DNA of 64,000 nucleotides. Source: Ferrimonas kyonanensis DSM 18153 (GTDB taxonomy: Bacteria; Pseudomonadota; Gammaproteobacteria; Enterobacterales; Shewanellaceae). Under the pieces are notes generated by a model, which did not search any database, had not been told where the DNA came from, and was given only the letters and a program-made list of their open reading frames with translations. The DNA is taken from contig NZ_AUDJ01000002.1 of the NCBI RefSeq assembly GCF_000425405.1, forward strand, positions 434,001 to 498,000. Direction: 5' to 3'. This document shows, one piece after another, positions 1-9,770 of the stretch (position 1 is the first letter of the stretch; each line of letters begins with the position of its first letter). The position numbers were made by a program, and so were the translations under genes.

Positions 1-239
1 GACGGTTTCGATAAACTAAGAACCGTGAGTTCATGATTAAATTTGTCAAATATTAGAGCCTGGTGTGCGATATGTTTGACATACTTTCCACCTTGAAGCT
101 TGAAATCTTCGTAGGAACACTGGAAGTATCCTGAATCCTTTAACACTGACTCAAATTCAGCTTTTGCAATATCTTGTTTAGAAGCACATCCAGCCAAACC
201 AAATAAAACCGCCAATGATACAAATAGCTTAATTTTCAT
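1..239 (-). CDS. Small lipoprotein, 3' end outside window
   Basis: The reverse strand reads from an ATG at 239 to the window edge with no stop (79 codons visible). The start is supported by an AGGTGA ribosome site a few bases upstream. The N-terminus (MKIKLFVSLAVLFGLAGCAS) is a short hydrophobic signal ending in a lipobox with Cys18, so the product should be a membrane-anchored lipoprotein. After the Cys the chain is charged and I recognise no family. The gene is AT-rich, unlike most of the window, and lies just beyond an attC-like site in the same orientation as the next cassette gene. It is therefore probably an integron cassette gene, and its true length cannot be seen. Confidence 0.7.
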   Translation of the reverse strand, partial: MKIKLFVSLAVLFGLAGCASKQDIAKAEFESVLKDSGYFQCSYEDFKLQGGKYVKHIAHQALIFDKFNHELTVLSLSKP

Positions 240-330
240 TATTTCACCTAATTTAATTCATGAATGATTAACAGTGTATTAGCCTAGAATGGCTGCCAGT
301 ATGTAAACGAATTTTGCGAATGACATCGAG

Positions 331-431
331 TTATAACGCTCCTCTTAGCGGAAGCAGACCGCTCGGCGATACTCAGCGAGGAACGAGCGAAGCCGGTCTG
401 GATGAAGTCCGTCTACAGAGCCTTGTTAAAT
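331..431 (-). other. attC-like recombination site of an integron cassette
   Basis: Read on the minus strand, the site starts with ATTTAAC (425-431), which fits the R'' consensus RYYYAAC. It ends about 100 bp later in GTTATAAC (330-337), the usual R' end with cleavage after the G. The two arms are imperfect inverted repeats sharing GCAGACCG/CCAGACCG-type blocks around a central spacer. The R'' sequence is exactly complementary to GTTAAAT at 716-722, the other end of the same cassette, which is what excision of one cassette requires. Size and layout match Vibrio and Shewanella attC sites. Recognised by eye; no covariance model was run. Confidence 0.6.
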
Positions 432-721
432 TGGAGACTCTAGCTCTTAGGCTTCTTTCTCTATAAGAACTCGCTAATAAGATTAACACCAATAGCAGCA
501 ATAGCCGCTGGACCGATATAGGTCCAAATTGCTAAGTTTGATTTAACCTCTTTTAACTCTTTAGCTACTGCCTCCTCTTTTGCCTCGATGCTCATTACTG
601 CCAATGTAGAACTATCTAAAACATCAAACAGTAATGCCGCCAGAAGAATAAAAGCCAAACCATAGATCCACAAACTATGATGTTTATGGCCATAGTTTCC
701 ATACTATGCCTCTCAATTTAA
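337..721 (-). mobile_element. Integron gene cassette, about 385 bp
   Basis: The cassette is bounded on the right by G|TTAAAT (722/721) and on the left by the R' point of the attC-like site (337/336). It contains one small gene and ends in its own attC, as integron cassettes do. The gene on the far side of the left boundary has the same orientation, so at least two cassettes seem to be in tandem. The array should be read leftward from an attI on the right, but no integrase gene is present there. Base composition is clearly more AT-rich than the chromosome to the right. Confidence 0.55.
461..673 (-). CDS. Small membrane protein, cassette gene
   Basis: This 70-residue product has a hydrophobic helix at about residues 2-21, an acidic/basic amphipathic stretch (EAKEEAVAKELKEVKSN) and a second hydrophobic helix at about 50-65. 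It looks like a two-helix membrane protein with a short coiled linker. The only in-frame start that keeps the first helix is a TTG at 673, since a stop lies just upstream. No good ribosome site is visible, which is common for cassette genes. I recognise no family and propose no function. It is the only gene in the predicted integron cassette. Confidence 0.5.
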   Translation of the reverse strand: MWIYGLAFILLAALLFDVLDSSTLAVMSIEAKEEAVAKELKEVKSNLAIWTYIGPAAIAAIGVNLISEFL

Positions 722-1391
722 CATCTACTATGCGGCGCTTGTGCGCCTATCATCCTTCGAAATCTTGCCGTCTATCATTCCCGGTGGATCTGCGGCGTTC
801 AGGGGCAACGGCTTGTTCTTAAATGCCTTACACGGAATTTGGCTGTTGTCGCCACAGCACCAAAGGCGGATTGTGCTTGATAAAAAGCGGCGGTTTACTG
901 GAACGGTGTGGGTGCACAGTCAAAACCCTTCGTTAGCGGCCGCAAACCTGTAAGTTAATGAAATATAGGGGTAATGGCATTCGCAAACGGGTTTTTTGAC
1001 CGAGCTCCGCCGTAGGGCGACGGTGATTTCACCCCATAGTGACTGTATTCTCAGCTATCTAACTGATTTTTATGGGCGTTAACGCTACACCCTTAGGTGA
1101 ATGGTTTAAAGCACATCCGGGGCAAAGTGTGGCATCGATGGCTACATTTGTTTAATCGCATCAGCCGGTGAGGTTTTCCTTCCATTTTTCTTTAAGGAAA
1201 CTGGCTTGAACCCGAGCCTTGTGGTCGTCTGACCGATTGATGGTGTTGGCGCAGTGCCAGTGCCTCTGTTGATTGCCGAAAAGGGGATGGGCGAACCGTC
1301 CAGGCCATTGCCAAAGTACCTCATCGATTTAGGAAACGCCGCCGGATTTTGCTAGAGTACTCCGGTAACTGATTCTCAATAAGGAAAGGCA
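722..1391. other. Gene-free stretch between cassette end and ydjA
   Basis: I find no convincing gene in these 670 bases. Short frames at 741-953 (+), 1072-1155 (+) and 1142-1324 (-) lack ribosome sites and recognisable sequence. A GC-rich inverted repeat (GGCGC-TTGT-GCGCC, 733-746) sits right beside the cassette boundary and could belong to an attI or a decayed attC. No integron integrase signature (the HxxRH and tyrosine region) was seen in either strand. The last 60 bases should carry the ydjA promoter and contain its AAGGAAAGG ribosome site. Confidence 0.5.
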
Positions 1392-1940
1392 ATGGATGCC
1401 CTGACACTCCTGACCACTCGACACTCCACCCCCCGCCTGACGTTTCCTGCGCCGACGCCCCAGCAGTTGGATGTGATTTTCGATGCCGGCGCCCGAGTGC
1501 CGGATCATGCCGGCCTTACGCCCTGGGAATTCATTCTGGCCCAGGAGGAAGGCTTAAACCGCCTGGGTGAGATTTTCTTCGATGCCGCCCAGGCCAGGGG
1601 AGAGCAGGGCGAAGCACTGGCCCGGGCCCGGTTGTTGCCGACCCGGGCGCCGATGGTGGTCATTGTGGTGTCGAGATTATCGAAGCACCCGAAAGTACCG
1701 GCCATGGAGCAGCACCTTAGCGCCGGTTGTGCGGTGATGGCGATGCAGATGGCGGCTCAGGCTCAGGGGCTGGGCGGGATCTGGCGTACCGGCAGTTACG
1801 CTACCGATCCTGTGGTGCGCCGGGCGCTGAATGTGGACGGTGAGGACCAGGTTGTTGGCTTTTTGTATCTGGGTACCCCGGTCAGCAAGGTGACTCCAAA
1901 GCGGGCTCTGGATGGGGCTCGGTTCGTAAAACTGCTGTAA
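1392..1940 (+). CDS. ydjA: Nitroreductase family protein, YdjA-like
   Basis: This 182-residue protein is the usual length of the compact YdjA branch of the FMN-dependent nitroreductases, which use NAD(P)H to reduce nitro compounds or quinones as homodimers in the cytosol. The sequence shows the N-terminal RHSTPRL motif for FMN phosphate contact, the PDHAGLTPWEF block, and the Ala/Gly-rich AVMAMQMAAQAQGLGGIWRTG segment typical of the fold. The ATG at 1392 follows AAGGAAAGG. It is a single gene with no operon partner. The physiological substrate cannot be read from sequence. Confidence 0.88.
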   Translation: MDALTLLTTRHSTPRLTFPAPTPQQLDVIFDAGARVPDHAGLTPWEFILAQEEGLNRLGEIFFDAAQARGEQGEALARARLLPTRAPMVVIVVSRLSKHPKVPAMEQHLSAGCAVMAMQMAAQAQGLGGIWRTGSYATDPVVRRALNVDGEDQVVGFLYLGTPVSKVTPKRALDGARFVKLL

Positions 1941-2057
1941 CAGGTTAATCGGGCTCATGGAGGTCATGAGTCCGAAATATTGACCCGTCGCACCCTGTAT
2001 CCGAGTCCGGATTAGGGGTATCCTTTTGTTTTTCCATTATGCTTCGCGACCAACCTG

Positions 2058-3305
2058 ATGCGCATACTCCACACCTCTGACTGGCACCTGGGTCAGCATT
2101 TTTATAATAAAAGCCGGGCACTCGAGCATTTCGCTTTCTTTGATTGGCTAATGGGCCAGATTGATGAACTGAGTATCGACGCGGTCATTGTTGCCGGAGA
2201 CATCTTTGATACCGGTACCCCGCCTTCCTATGCTCGCGAACTCTATAACGCGCTGGTGGTCGCCATGCAGAAACAAGGCTGCCAGCTGGTGGTATTGGCC
2301 GGTAATCACGACTCGGTCGCCACGCTGAATGAGAGCCGGGAGCTGCTGGCGTACATGAACACTCAGGTGGTCGCGGCGCCTGCCGATGATCTCAGTCAGC
2401 AGGTGCTTGAGCTAAAAGACAAGCAGGGCCAGGTTGGGGCGCTGGTGTGCGCGGTGCCGTATTTGCGTCCCCGTGATGTGATGCGCAGCAGTGCCGGCCT
2501 GGACGATCAGCAAAAGCGTCAGGCGCTGCAACAGGGCATTGCCGATCACTATCAGCAGGTGTTTGCGCTGGCGCAGCAGCGCCGCGCCGAACTGGATCGG
2601 GCGCTGCCAATCATCGCTACCGGCCACCTGACCACCATCGGTGCTTCCTGCAGTGACTCGGTGCGAGACATCTATGTGGGCACTCTGGATGCGTTTTCTG
2701 CCAGTCAGTTTCCACAGGCCGATTACGTGGCTCTGGGCCACATTCACCGCAGTCAGCGGGTTACTGAGTCGGAGCACATTCGCTACAGCGGTTCGCCGAT
2801 TCCCCTGAGTTTCGATGAACTCTCCAGTGCCAAATCGGTGTTGATGGTGGAGTTCGAGCAGGGGCGTCTGGGGTCGGTCACGCCGGTGGAGATCCCCCGT
2901 TTTCAGCCCATGGCGGTGGTGAAAGGCGATCTGGGACAGATACAGGAATCGCTGCAGCAGTTTGCCGATCATGACGGCGCGGCGCCGGTGTGGCTCGATA
3001 TCGAGGTGGTCAGTGACGATTACCTTAATGATCTTCAGCCGCGCATCGAAGCGATGATTGCCGAGTTGCCGGTGGAGGTGCTGTTGCTCAGACGGGCTCG
3101 AAGCCAGCCTAGGGGCACATTGGCACAGCAACAAAAGGAGACGCTGGCAGAGCTGAGCATCGACGAAGTGTTTGCCCGCCGGCTGCAGGATGAAACCTTT
3201 GATGGCGACCAGGGTGAGGTTAGAAAAGAGCGGCTCAATACCTTGTTTGCTCAGGTGGTCGAGCAGCTGCAACACACCGATACCGAGCAGGAGGCGTCGT
3301 CATGA
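2058..3305 (+). CDS. sbcD: Exonuclease subunit SbcD
   Basis: This is the Mre11-family nuclease subunit of the SbcCD complex, which cuts hairpins and DNA ends blocked by protein during replication repair. It has 415 residues. Metal ligands of the calcineurin-like phosphoesterase fold are visible as SDWHLG (Asp8, His10), GDIFD (Asp48), GNHD (Asn83, His84), GH189-190 and GHIH (227-230). A C-terminal capping region follows. The stop overlaps the sbcC start as ATGA (3302-3305), so the two are translationally coupled, as in other gammaproteobacteria. The ATG at 2058 has only a weak ribosome site. Confidence 0.96.
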   Translation: MRILHTSDWHLGQHFYNKSRALEHFAFFDWLMGQIDELSIDAVIVAGDIFDTGTPPSYARELYNALVVAMQKQGCQLVVLAGNHDSVATLNESRELLAYMNTQVVAAPADDLSQQVLELKDKQGQVGALVCAVPYLRPRDVMRSSAGLDDQQKRQALQQGIADHYQQVFALAQQRRAELDRALPIIATGHLTTIGASCSDSVRDIYVGTLDAFSASQFPQADYVALGHIHRSQRVTESEHIRYSGSPIPLSFDELSSAKSVLMVEFEQGRLGSVTPVEIPRFQPMAVVKGDLGQIQESLQQFADHDGAAPVWLDIEVVSDDYLNDLQPRIEAMIAELPVEVLLLRRARSQPRGTLAQQQKETLAELSIDEVFARRLQDETFDGDQGEVRKERLNTLFAQVVEQLQHTDTEQEASS

Positions 3306-6300
3306 AAATTTTGTCGCTGCGGTTTAAAAACCTCAACTCCCTCAAGGGCGAGTGGAAAATTGATTTCACCCAGGAGCCCTTTGCCAGCAATGGCCTGTTT
3401 GCCATTACCGGCCCAACCGGCGCCGGTAAGACCACCTTGCTGGATGCCATCTGTCTGGCGCTGTACCACCAGACACCCAGGCTGTCGGTGTCGCCAACCC
3501 AGAATGAATTGATGACCCGCGGTTGTGGTGAATGCCTGGCGGAGGTGGAGTTTGAAGTCAAAGGCGAGGCCTACCGGGCTTACTGGAGTCAGCGCCGCGC
3601 CCGCCTGGCCGCCGATGGCAAACTGCAGCCGCCAATGGTGGAATTGGCGCGGGTGGCCGACGACAGCATTTTGGCTGAGAAGATCAAAGATAAGCTGGAG
3701 CTGGTGTCCAGCCTCACCGGCCTGGATTTTGCCCGTTTTACCAAATCGATGTTGCTGTCCCAGGGGCAGTTCGCCGCCTTCCTCAACGCCAGTGCCAACG
3801 AGCGGGCCGAATTGTTGGAGGAGCTGACCGGCACCGAGATCTACGGCCGCATTTCAGAGCAGGTGTTTGATAACCATAAACAGGCGCGTCAGCAGCTGGA
3901 GACCCTTAAGGCTCGGGCCGAAGGGGTGAATCTGCTCGACGAGGAGCAACGCGAGCAGTTGCAGTCGCGCCGCGGTGCCGATCGTCTCAAGGAGCAGGGG
4001 CTGCAGGTGCAGATCACCGAGCTCAAAGGTCAGCAGCGCTGGCTGCAGACTGAGGCGGATCTGGAAGTCGCCCAAGAGCAGGCGCTGGCGCAGCTGCAAA
4101 AGAGTAAGGATGAGGCCGAGCGGCAGCAACCGGCGTTAACCACCCTGGCTCGCAGCGAACCCGCCGAACGGTTGCGACCCCGTCTTAATGAGGTGCGTCA
4201 GCATGAGCTGGCCGTGGCAGAGCACAATCGTGAGCTAGAGAGTCGTAAGAAAGCGTTGTTGCAGTGGAAACTGCAGGGCGAACAGGCACAGCAGGCGTAC
4301 CTGGCGGCCCAGCAGGCGCAGGCGGCGGCCCAGGCCGATAAAGAGCGGTGTGAATCGCTGCTGGCCAAGGTGATTCCCATCGATACCCAGTTGGCCCAGC
4401 TCGATACTCAGCACCAGCAGGCCAAAGCGCAGTTGGAGAAACGCCAGCTTGCCTGGCAGGAGTCTGAGGAGCGGGTAAAACAGAGTGAGCGCAGCCTGAG
4501 CCAGTTACTGGAACAGCTCAGTGACAGCGAAACCTATCTGCAGGCCCACCAACACCACAGTGAGTTGGGCGGTCATCTGTCCGCCTGGCGGACTCAGTTG
4601 ACTCAATTGCAGCAGTGGCAGCAGCAGCAAAACAAGCTAAAACCAGAACTGTCTGGCGTTTCCGCCGGTCTGGCGGAACAGCAGCAGGCCGCCCAGGCAC
4701 TGGCCCCCGAGTGTGAGCAAAGCCAGACACACTGGCAGCAGGCCCAGACGCTGCTTGAGCAAGCCTCACAGGCACTGACCCAGGCGCAGGCCGAAATGGA
4801 CGAGCCGGCGCTGCGGCACAAGCTGACTCAGCTCGATGACGGGGTCGATGGCCGGGCGCAGTTGACCCAGTTAAACCGGCAGTTTATCGAGCAGAGCCAA
4901 CAGGCCGATGAGCTGGAGGCCAGTCGTAACAGCCTGCAGCAGGCCCAGTCCGAGATTGAGACCCAGTTAAAGCAGAAGCGCCAGGACTACAAGGCTCAAG
5001 CGCTGCAGCTTAAGGATGTAACGACGCTGCTGGAGCAGGAGCGGAAGATCGCCTCGCTGGAGGAACAGCGGCAACAGCTGCAGTCCGGCCAGGCTTGCCC
5101 CCTGTGCGGTGCCACCGAGCATCCGGCCATTGCCGAGTACCAGGCCATCGAGATCAGTGATACCGAACGCCGCCGGGATGCGCTGCAGACACAGGTCGAA
5201 GCCTTGCGCAGTGCCGGCGTCGAGCTGAAAACCCGCCAGGAGCATGGGCTGCAGGCTCTGAAAACCGCCGAGGAGCAGCATCAGCAGGCCAGTCAGCGCC
5301 TGGCGGAGCTGGAGCAGCAGTGGCAGCAGCAATGCCTGGAGCTGAAAATCGCCAGTGGCCCCAGCATTCGCGACAGCCAACGCCTGGAGGTCTACCTGCT
5401 GCGCTGTAAGCAGCATAAGGCCGAGATAGAGGCGCAACTGGCCAAGCTGGCCCAGTTGCAGCAGGCACAGCAACAGGCGCAGCAGCAGGCCGCCAGCGCC
5501 GCCGAAACCAAACACCGGCAGGAGTTGGCCCTGAATCAGGCTCGCTCCTCGGTGGCTTCCCTGGAGCAGCAGCAACACACTCTGGAAACTCAGCTGCAAC
5601 AGCTTGAGGCTGACAGTGACCAACTGTTACAGACGCTGGAGCCACAGCTGCAACGGGTGGGACTGACGCTGCCGGAAGGGAATGATTTTGACCAGTGGCT
5701 GGCGCAGCAGACCCAAGCTTGGGAACGCTGGCAGCAGGCCTGTCAGACTCAGCAGCAACTGGTGACCGAGCGCTCCGGGTTGGAGCAGAAACTGGCCGCC
5801 TCACAGGAGCAGCTTAAGCAGCAGGCGCTGGAACAACAGGGCGCCGAGGCGGCTGTAGCGGCGATTGTCGAGCAGCAGGCGCAGCTCACCGCGCAGCGTA
5901 CCGAGCTGTTCGGCGACACCGAGGTGGAGGCCGAACGCCAACGTGTGGCCGAGGCGTTGACCGCGGCTGCCGAGCAATTGCAGCAGCAGCAACAGTTGCA
6001 ACAGCAATCGCAGCAACAGAGCGCCCAGCTGCAGGGGCAATGCGAGCAGCTTAAGCAGGACGGCCACAAGCTGACCGACCGCTGGACCGAAGCCAGAAAA
6101 GCGCTGCAGGGCGAGTTGGCGCTGTCGATGTTCGCCAGTCAAAGCCAGCTTGAACAAGCGCTGCTGGAGCCGGAGCAAAAGGCACAGTTGCAGCAGTTGA
6201 AACAGCAACTGGAGCGAGATCAGGCCGGCTGTGACGCTCTGGTGAAGGAGTCCCAGCTGCGGTTGAAGGCCCACCAGGAACAACGGCCGCAGGCTCTGGC

Positions 6301-7015
6301 TGCGACGTTAACCTTGGCACAGATCAACGACACCATGGCTGAACTGAGTGAGTCCAGTCGAGTGCTGATCAGCGCCATGGGCGAAGTTAAGCAGCAGTTG
6401 GATGAGGACGCCCGCCGACGGGAGTCGCTGTCGGATCTGTTGGCAGAGATCGAGGCCAGCAAAGCCAGTGTCGATGACTGGGCCCACCTCAACAGCCTGA
6501 TTGGCTCCCGCGAGGGCGACAAGTTCCGTAAGTTCGCCCAGGGGCTGACTCTGGATCATCTGGTGTATCTGGCTAATCTGCAGTTACAGCGGCTGCATGG
6601 CCGTTATCAGCTCAGCCGTCGCCTCGGCGACGATCTGGCGCTGCAGATCAAAGACACCTGGCAAGGGGACGTGGTTCGGGATACCCGTACGCTGTCCGGC
6701 GGTGAGAGTTTTCTGGTGAGCCTGGCGCTGGCACTGGGGTTGTCGGATCTGGTTAGCCATAAGACCAGCATCGACTCGCTGTTCCTGGATGAAGGCTTTG
6801 GCACCCTCGACGGTGAAACTCTGGATACCGCCCTGGATGCTCTGGATGCGCTAAATGCGTCCGGTAAGATGATCGGCGTCATCAGCCACATCGAAGCGAT
6901 GAAAGAGCGCATCGGAGTGCAGATCAAAGTGAGTAAGGTCAATGGCCTGGGCGTCAGTCGATTGGCGGCAGACTATCGGGTTACCGAGGTTGGGGAAGTG
7001 GAATGCGTTGGCTAA
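3302..7015 (+). CDS. sbcC: Exonuclease subunit SbcC
   Basis: This is the Rad50-like ATPase of the SbcCD nuclease, with 1237 residues. Walker A is GPTGAGKTT (37-45). Long coiled coils follow, with the zinc hook CPLCG at 599-603. The C-terminal lobe has the LSGGES signature (1131-1136) and Walker [11 protein letters not shown] (from 1161). The coiled coil is unusually rich in Gln, with runs encoded by CAG/CAA near 5460-5490 and 5975-6030. These look like coiled-coil drift, not a frameshift. It is coupled to sbcD by a 4-base overlap. Confidence 0.96.
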   Translation: MKILSLRFKNLNSLKGEWKIDFTQEPFASNGLFAITGPTGAGKTTLLDAICLALYHQTPRLSVSPTQNELMTRGCGECLAEVEFEVKGEAYRAYWSQRRARLAADGKLQPPMVELARVADDSILAEKIKDKLELVSSLTGLDFARFTKSMLLSQGQFAAFLNASANERAELLEELTGTEIYGRISEQVFDNHKQARQQLETLKARAEGVNLLDEEQREQLQSRRGADRLKEQGLQVQITELKGQQRWLQTEADLEVAQEQALAQLQKSKDEAERQQPALTTLARSEPAERLRPRLNEVRQHELAVAEHNRELESRKKALLQWKLQGEQAQQAYLAAQQAQAAAQADKERCESLLAKVIPIDTQLAQLDTQHQQAKAQLEKRQLAWQESEERVKQSERSLSQLLEQLSDSETYLQAHQHHSELGGHLSAWRTQLTQLQQWQQQQNKLKPELSGVSAGLAEQQQAAQALAPECEQSQTHWQQAQTLLEQASQALTQAQAEMDEPALRHKLTQLDDGVDGRAQLTQLNRQFIEQSQQADELEASRNSLQQAQSEIETQLKQKRQDYKAQALQLKDVTTLLEQERKIASLEEQRQQLQSGQACPLCGATEHPAIAEYQAIEISDTERRRDALQTQVEALRSAGVELKTRQEHGLQALKTAEEQHQQASQRLAELEQQWQQQCLELKIASGPSIRDSQRLEVYLLRCKQHKAEIEAQLAKLAQLQQAQQQAQQQAASAAETKHRQELALNQARSSVASLEQQQHTLETQLQQLEADSDQLLQTLEPQLQRVGLTLPEGNDFDQWLAQQTQAWERWQQACQTQQQLVTERSGLEQKLAASQEQLKQQALEQQGAEAAVAAIVEQQAQLTAQRTELFGDTEVEAERQRVAEALTAAAEQLQQQQQLQQQSQQQSAQLQGQCEQLKQDGHKLTDRWTEARKALQGELALSMFASQSQLEQALLEPEQKAQLQQLKQQLERDQAGCDALVKESQLRLKAHQEQRPQALAATLTLAQINDTMAELSESSRVLISAMGEVKQQLDEDARRRESLSDLLAEIEASKASVDDWAHLNSLIGSREGDKFRKFAQGLTLDHLVYLANLQLQRLHGRYQLSRRLGDDLALQIKDTWQGDVVRDTRTLSGGESFLVSLALALGLSDLVSHKTSIDSLFLDEGFGTLDGETLDTALDALDALNASGKMIGVISHIEAMKERIGVQIKVSKVNGLGVSRLAADYRVTEVGEVECVG

Positions 7016-7061
7016 TCTATAAAGACAGGGTCAGCGGCAACGAGTAAGGGAGAAACCGCGA

Positions 7062-7907
7062 ATGGATGAAAGCATGTTGGGCCAGGAACTGGCCCAAATG
7101 GAAACCGTGTACCGGTTGGTCACTGAGTTTCTGGTGAATTACAGCTTCCAGTTGTTGGGGGCGGTGGTCATCTTCCTGCTGGGGGTGTGGATCGGTGGTA
7201 AGGTCTCCAGGGCGGTACTGGCGCTGATGACCCGCCACGAAATCGACGTCACCCTGTCGACTTTTGTGGCCAACATCGTCAAAGTGCTGGTGATTGTGCT
7301 GATTGGCATCATCGCCCTGGGCAAACTGGGGATCAGTGTAACGCCGCTGGTGGCCACCATCGGTGCCGCGTCACTGGGGGCCGGGCTGGCATTGCAGGGG
7401 ATGCTGTCCAACTACGCCGCCGGCATCACCATCATCATTACCCGGCCGTTTGTGGTGGGCAATACCATCACGGTGCAAGGGGTCAGCGGGGTGGTGAAAG
7501 AGATTCAGCTGGGGTTGACCATGCTCACCAATGAAGATGGCCAGTTGATCAGCATTCCAAATAAACACATTGTCGGTGAAGTGCTGTACAACTCGTTCGA
7601 GACGCTGTTGGTTGAGACCGAGATAGGCATCGCCTATGGCAGTGATCCGGAGCAGGCCATCGGCTGTCTGCTGGAGGTGCTCGGTGACAGCCCATTGGTG
7701 GACAAGCACCAGGTGCCTCAGGTTGGCATCAACGGTTTTGGCGACAGTGCCATTACCCTGGGGGTACGCTACTGGGTGCCTTATACCCAGTACTACCAAA
7801 TCAAGTTTCAGACCAATTTGGCCCTGTTTAAAGCCTTAAAGGCCAACAACATTGATATTCCGTTCCCGCAGCGGCATGTCACCTTGCTCAACGACGACAA
7901 GAAATAG
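7062..7907 (+). CDS. mscS: Small-conductance mechanosensitive channel
   Basis: An inner-membrane channel that opens under membrane tension and releases solutes on osmotic downshock. At 281 residues it matches E. coli MscS. It has three hydrophobic segments (about 26-50, 66-90 and 98-130). The pore-lining third helix is rich in alternating Gly and Ala (AASLGAGLALQGMLSNYAAG), the hallmark of the family. The cytoplasmic beta and alpha/beta cage domains follow. The start at 7062 is preceded by GGGAGA. It appears to be a single gene, 46 bases after sbcC. Confidence 0.94.
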   Translation: MDESMLGQELAQMETVYRLVTEFLVNYSFQLLGAVVIFLLGVWIGGKVSRAVLALMTRHEIDVTLSTFVANIVKVLVIVLIGIIALGKLGISVTPLVATIGAASLGAGLALQGMLSNYAAGITIIITRPFVVGNTITVQGVSGVVKEIQLGLTMLTNEDGQLISIPNKHIVGEVLYNSFETLLVETEIGIAYGSDPEQAIGCLLEVLGDSPLVDKHQVPQVGINGFGDSAITLGVRYWVPYTQYYQIKFQTNLALFKALKANNIDIPFPQRHVTLLNDDKK

Positions 7908-8101
7908 CCTTGATTGCGGTGTGCCTGAAGGCCACCGCGCCCCCTTCGTTTACCACGTCTCATATCCCTTTATTAGCGGCGATGAATCGTCTTCACGGCA
8001 ATTCGACCATGGTCTCATTCGGTTGCCATAGGCATCGGTGACGGTTTGCGCTAGGGTGATAAACGAGTGGTGAACACACTGAGTATTCACAAGGAGTAAC
8101 G

Positions 8102-8434
8102 ATGAGTGTATGGAGTGTACTCTTGGCGGCGATGGTGCCGATAGCGGCGATGGCGAACGATCCTTGCGCCCGGGTGAAGATCAGTTCTGACTATGGCAAT
8201 TATGACATCGGCCTGATCAGCGGCGAGCCGGAGGTGATTGAGCTCGGCCACGGTGGCCGCCTGGCGTTTATGGCGTTAACCCAGAACAGCAGCGGCGGCA
8301 TCAAGGTCAGCACCGAGATGCTGTCCGGCACCAATCGACTGTCGACCAGTGTGTTGGTGTCACCGGGGCGTCCCTCCTCACTGCAGTTGTCCGGCGTTCA
8401 GGTGGACGTCAGCGTCATTGGCGGGACAGAATAA
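8102..8434 (+). CDS. Small exported protein of unknown function
   Basis: A 110-residue protein with a clear Sec signal peptide (MSVWSVLLAAMVPIAAMA, probable cleavage before Asn19). The mature part of about 92 residues holds a single Cys (DPCARV) and is Ser/Gly-rich with alternating beta-like stretches. I do not recognise a family. The start is well supported by AAGGAG eight bases upstream. It stands alone between mscS and an acetyltransferase gene in the same orientation. Expected location is the periplasm. Confidence 0.65.
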   Translation: MSVWSVLLAAMVPIAAMANDPCARVKISSDYGNYDIGLISGEPEVIELGHGGRLAFMALTQNSSGGIKVSTEMLSGTNRLSTSVLVSPGRPSSLQLSGVQVDVSVIGGTE

Positions 8435-8606
8435 TGGTTGCCTGATCCCATAGGTGTTAGACTGGCGATCTTGAATGTAAGCAACTTGCAGTGATCGTCG
8501 ATGAACCCTCGTCTTAAACAGCCCAGAATTGGTTAGCGTCTCTCTTGCTCTGTGTTGAACTTTCCCGCACGGGAACCTTTCAGAATGAGTGTAATGAGAG
8601 AATCAG

Positions 8607-9245
8607 ATGACCAACAAACAAAAACACTGGACCCGGTTTGAGTTACTCCACCAGACGGTTCAGAATCCCCATATCCACATTACCGGTACCCGCAGTTATT
8701 ACAGCGATTACTGGGATGAGGGCTTTGAGCGCAGTGTGGTGCGTTACCTTCATGGCGATGAACAGACTCGGGATCGTCTGCCGCCCTGGCCGGTGGATCA
8801 ACTGTACATCGGCGATTGCGTCTGTATCGGCGCCGAAGCGGTGATTCTGATGGGGGGCAATCATACCCACAGGGCCGATTGGTTCTGTTTGTACCCCTTT
8901 ATGGAACACATAACCGAGGCCTATCAGGGTAAGGGTGACACCCACATTGGCAGTGGCGCCTGGATTGGAATGCGGGCGATGATCATGCCCGGCGTCACCC
9001 TGGGGGAGGGCGCGGTGGTGGCGGCCAACAGTGTGGTGACCCGCTCGGTGGCTCCCTACACCATGGTGGGGGGATCGCCGGCCAAGGTGATCAAAACCCG
9101 CTTTGAGCAGTCGATCATTGATCGTTTGCTGGCGCTGGGAATTTATGAGTGGGACCAGGACAAGTTTGAGGCGTTGAAACCGTTGCTGTGCAGCAACGAC
9201 ATCGACGCCCTGGAAGCCGCCTTGTCTGCTTACGAGGCCGAATAG
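8607..9245 (+). CDS. CatB-related O-acetyltransferase (hexapeptide repeat)
   Basis: A 212-residue acetyl-CoA-dependent acyltransferase of the xenobiotic acetyltransferase group (CatB/Vat-like). The left-handed beta-helix repeats are visible as IGDCVCIGAEAVI, IGSGAWIGMRAMIMPGVTLGEGAVV and the closing MVGGSPAKVIKTRF. The catalytic His is probably in GGNHTHRADW. Family members acetylate chloramphenicol, streptogramins or sugar hydroxyls as trimers. A core-genome copy like this need not confer resistance, and the substrate is unknown. A strong terminator follows the gene. Confidence 0.88.
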   Translation: MTNKQKHWTRFELLHQTVQNPHIHITGTRSYYSDYWDEGFERSVVRYLHGDEQTRDRLPPWPVDQLYIGDCVCIGAEAVILMGGNHTHRADWFCLYPFMEHITEAYQGKGDTHIGSGAWIGMRAMIMPGVTLGEGAVVAANSVVTRSVAPYTMVGGSPAKVIKTRFEQSIIDRLLALGIYEWDQDKFEALKPLLCSNDIDALEAALSAYEAE

Positions 9246-9287
9246 CGTCCGTGGCCGCCGGTCATGGCGATTGTCATGTTTAATCTG

Positions 9288-9319
9288 TGCCACCAGGCCG
9301 AGGGCCGGTGGCATTTTTT
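9288..9319 (+). terminator. Rho-independent terminator after the acetyltransferase
   Basis: The stem TGCCACC/GGTGGCA (9288-9294, 9307-9313), with an inner GGCC/GGCC stem, is followed directly by six T residues. It lies between the acetyltransferase stop and the DUF2750 gene. Confidence 0.85.
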
Positions 9320-9335
9320 GTAAGGAAAGAGAACG

Positions 9336-9734
9336 ATGTCCAATGTCATCGATGCCGAACTGCTGCAACAACTGAATGGCTTTGATGCCGAGCAGCGGTT
9401 GCAGTATCTGTTGAAAACCGCCGTAGACACCCGTCGTCTGTGGTTACTGATTGATGAATATGGCTCGGTCATGTTTAATACCGACGATGAGGATGGGGTG
9501 CCGGTCTGGCCCCATCAGCAATTGGCGGAGCAATGGGCCACCGGTGAGTGGTCTCACTGCACCGCGGAGCCGATCTCACTGGCCAAATGGCACAGCCGCT
9601 GGACCAACGGCCTGGAGCAGGATCAGCTGGCCGTCATCGCCTTTCCTCATCAACAGGAGGAAGGGGTGGTGTTGTTCCCCGACGAGTTCGATGCCGAGCT
9701 GAGTCGACTGGAGAAGAAACAAACCCGGCGTTGA
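9336..9734 (+). CDS. DUF2750 family protein
   Basis: A 132-residue soluble protein. The pattern RLWLLIDEYGSVMF, PVWPHQQLAEQWA, ISLAKWHSRWTNGL and VIAFPHQQEEGVVLFPDEF matches the DUF2750 family of uncharacterised gammaproteobacterial proteins. No catalytic motif or signal peptide is seen. The start follows AAGGAAAGAG. It lies just after the acetyltransferase terminator, so it should have its own promoter unless readthrough occurs. Function unknown. Confidence 0.75.
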   Translation: MSNVIDAELLQQLNGFDAEQRLQYLLKTAVDTRRLWLLIDEYGSVMFNTDDEDGVPVWPHQQLAEQWATGEWSHCTAEPISLAKWHSRWTNGLEQDQLAVIAFPHQQEEGVVLFPDEFDAELSRLEKKQTRR

Positions 9735-9770
9735 GCCCGAGTCAACCCGGTACGAGTTCAAGGATGAAAC

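Noticed and set aside
722-829. A second attC-like site right of the cassette
   Set aside because: It has a possible ATTTAAG end and a GGCGC hairpin, but the arms do not pair convincingly and the R'' has a mismatch.
741-953. 70-codon plus-strand frame near the integron end
   Set aside because: It has no ribosome site, no recognisable sequence, and lies where an attI or decayed attC would be.
1142-1324. 60-codon minus-strand frame
   Set aside because: Low-complexity translation, no ribosome site, no family.
1951-1972. Hairpin CTCATG/CATGAG after ydjA as terminator
   Set aside because: Only six base pairs and no T tract.
2412-3275. 287-codon frame antisense to sbcD
   Set aside because: Shadow frame with His-rich artefact composition.
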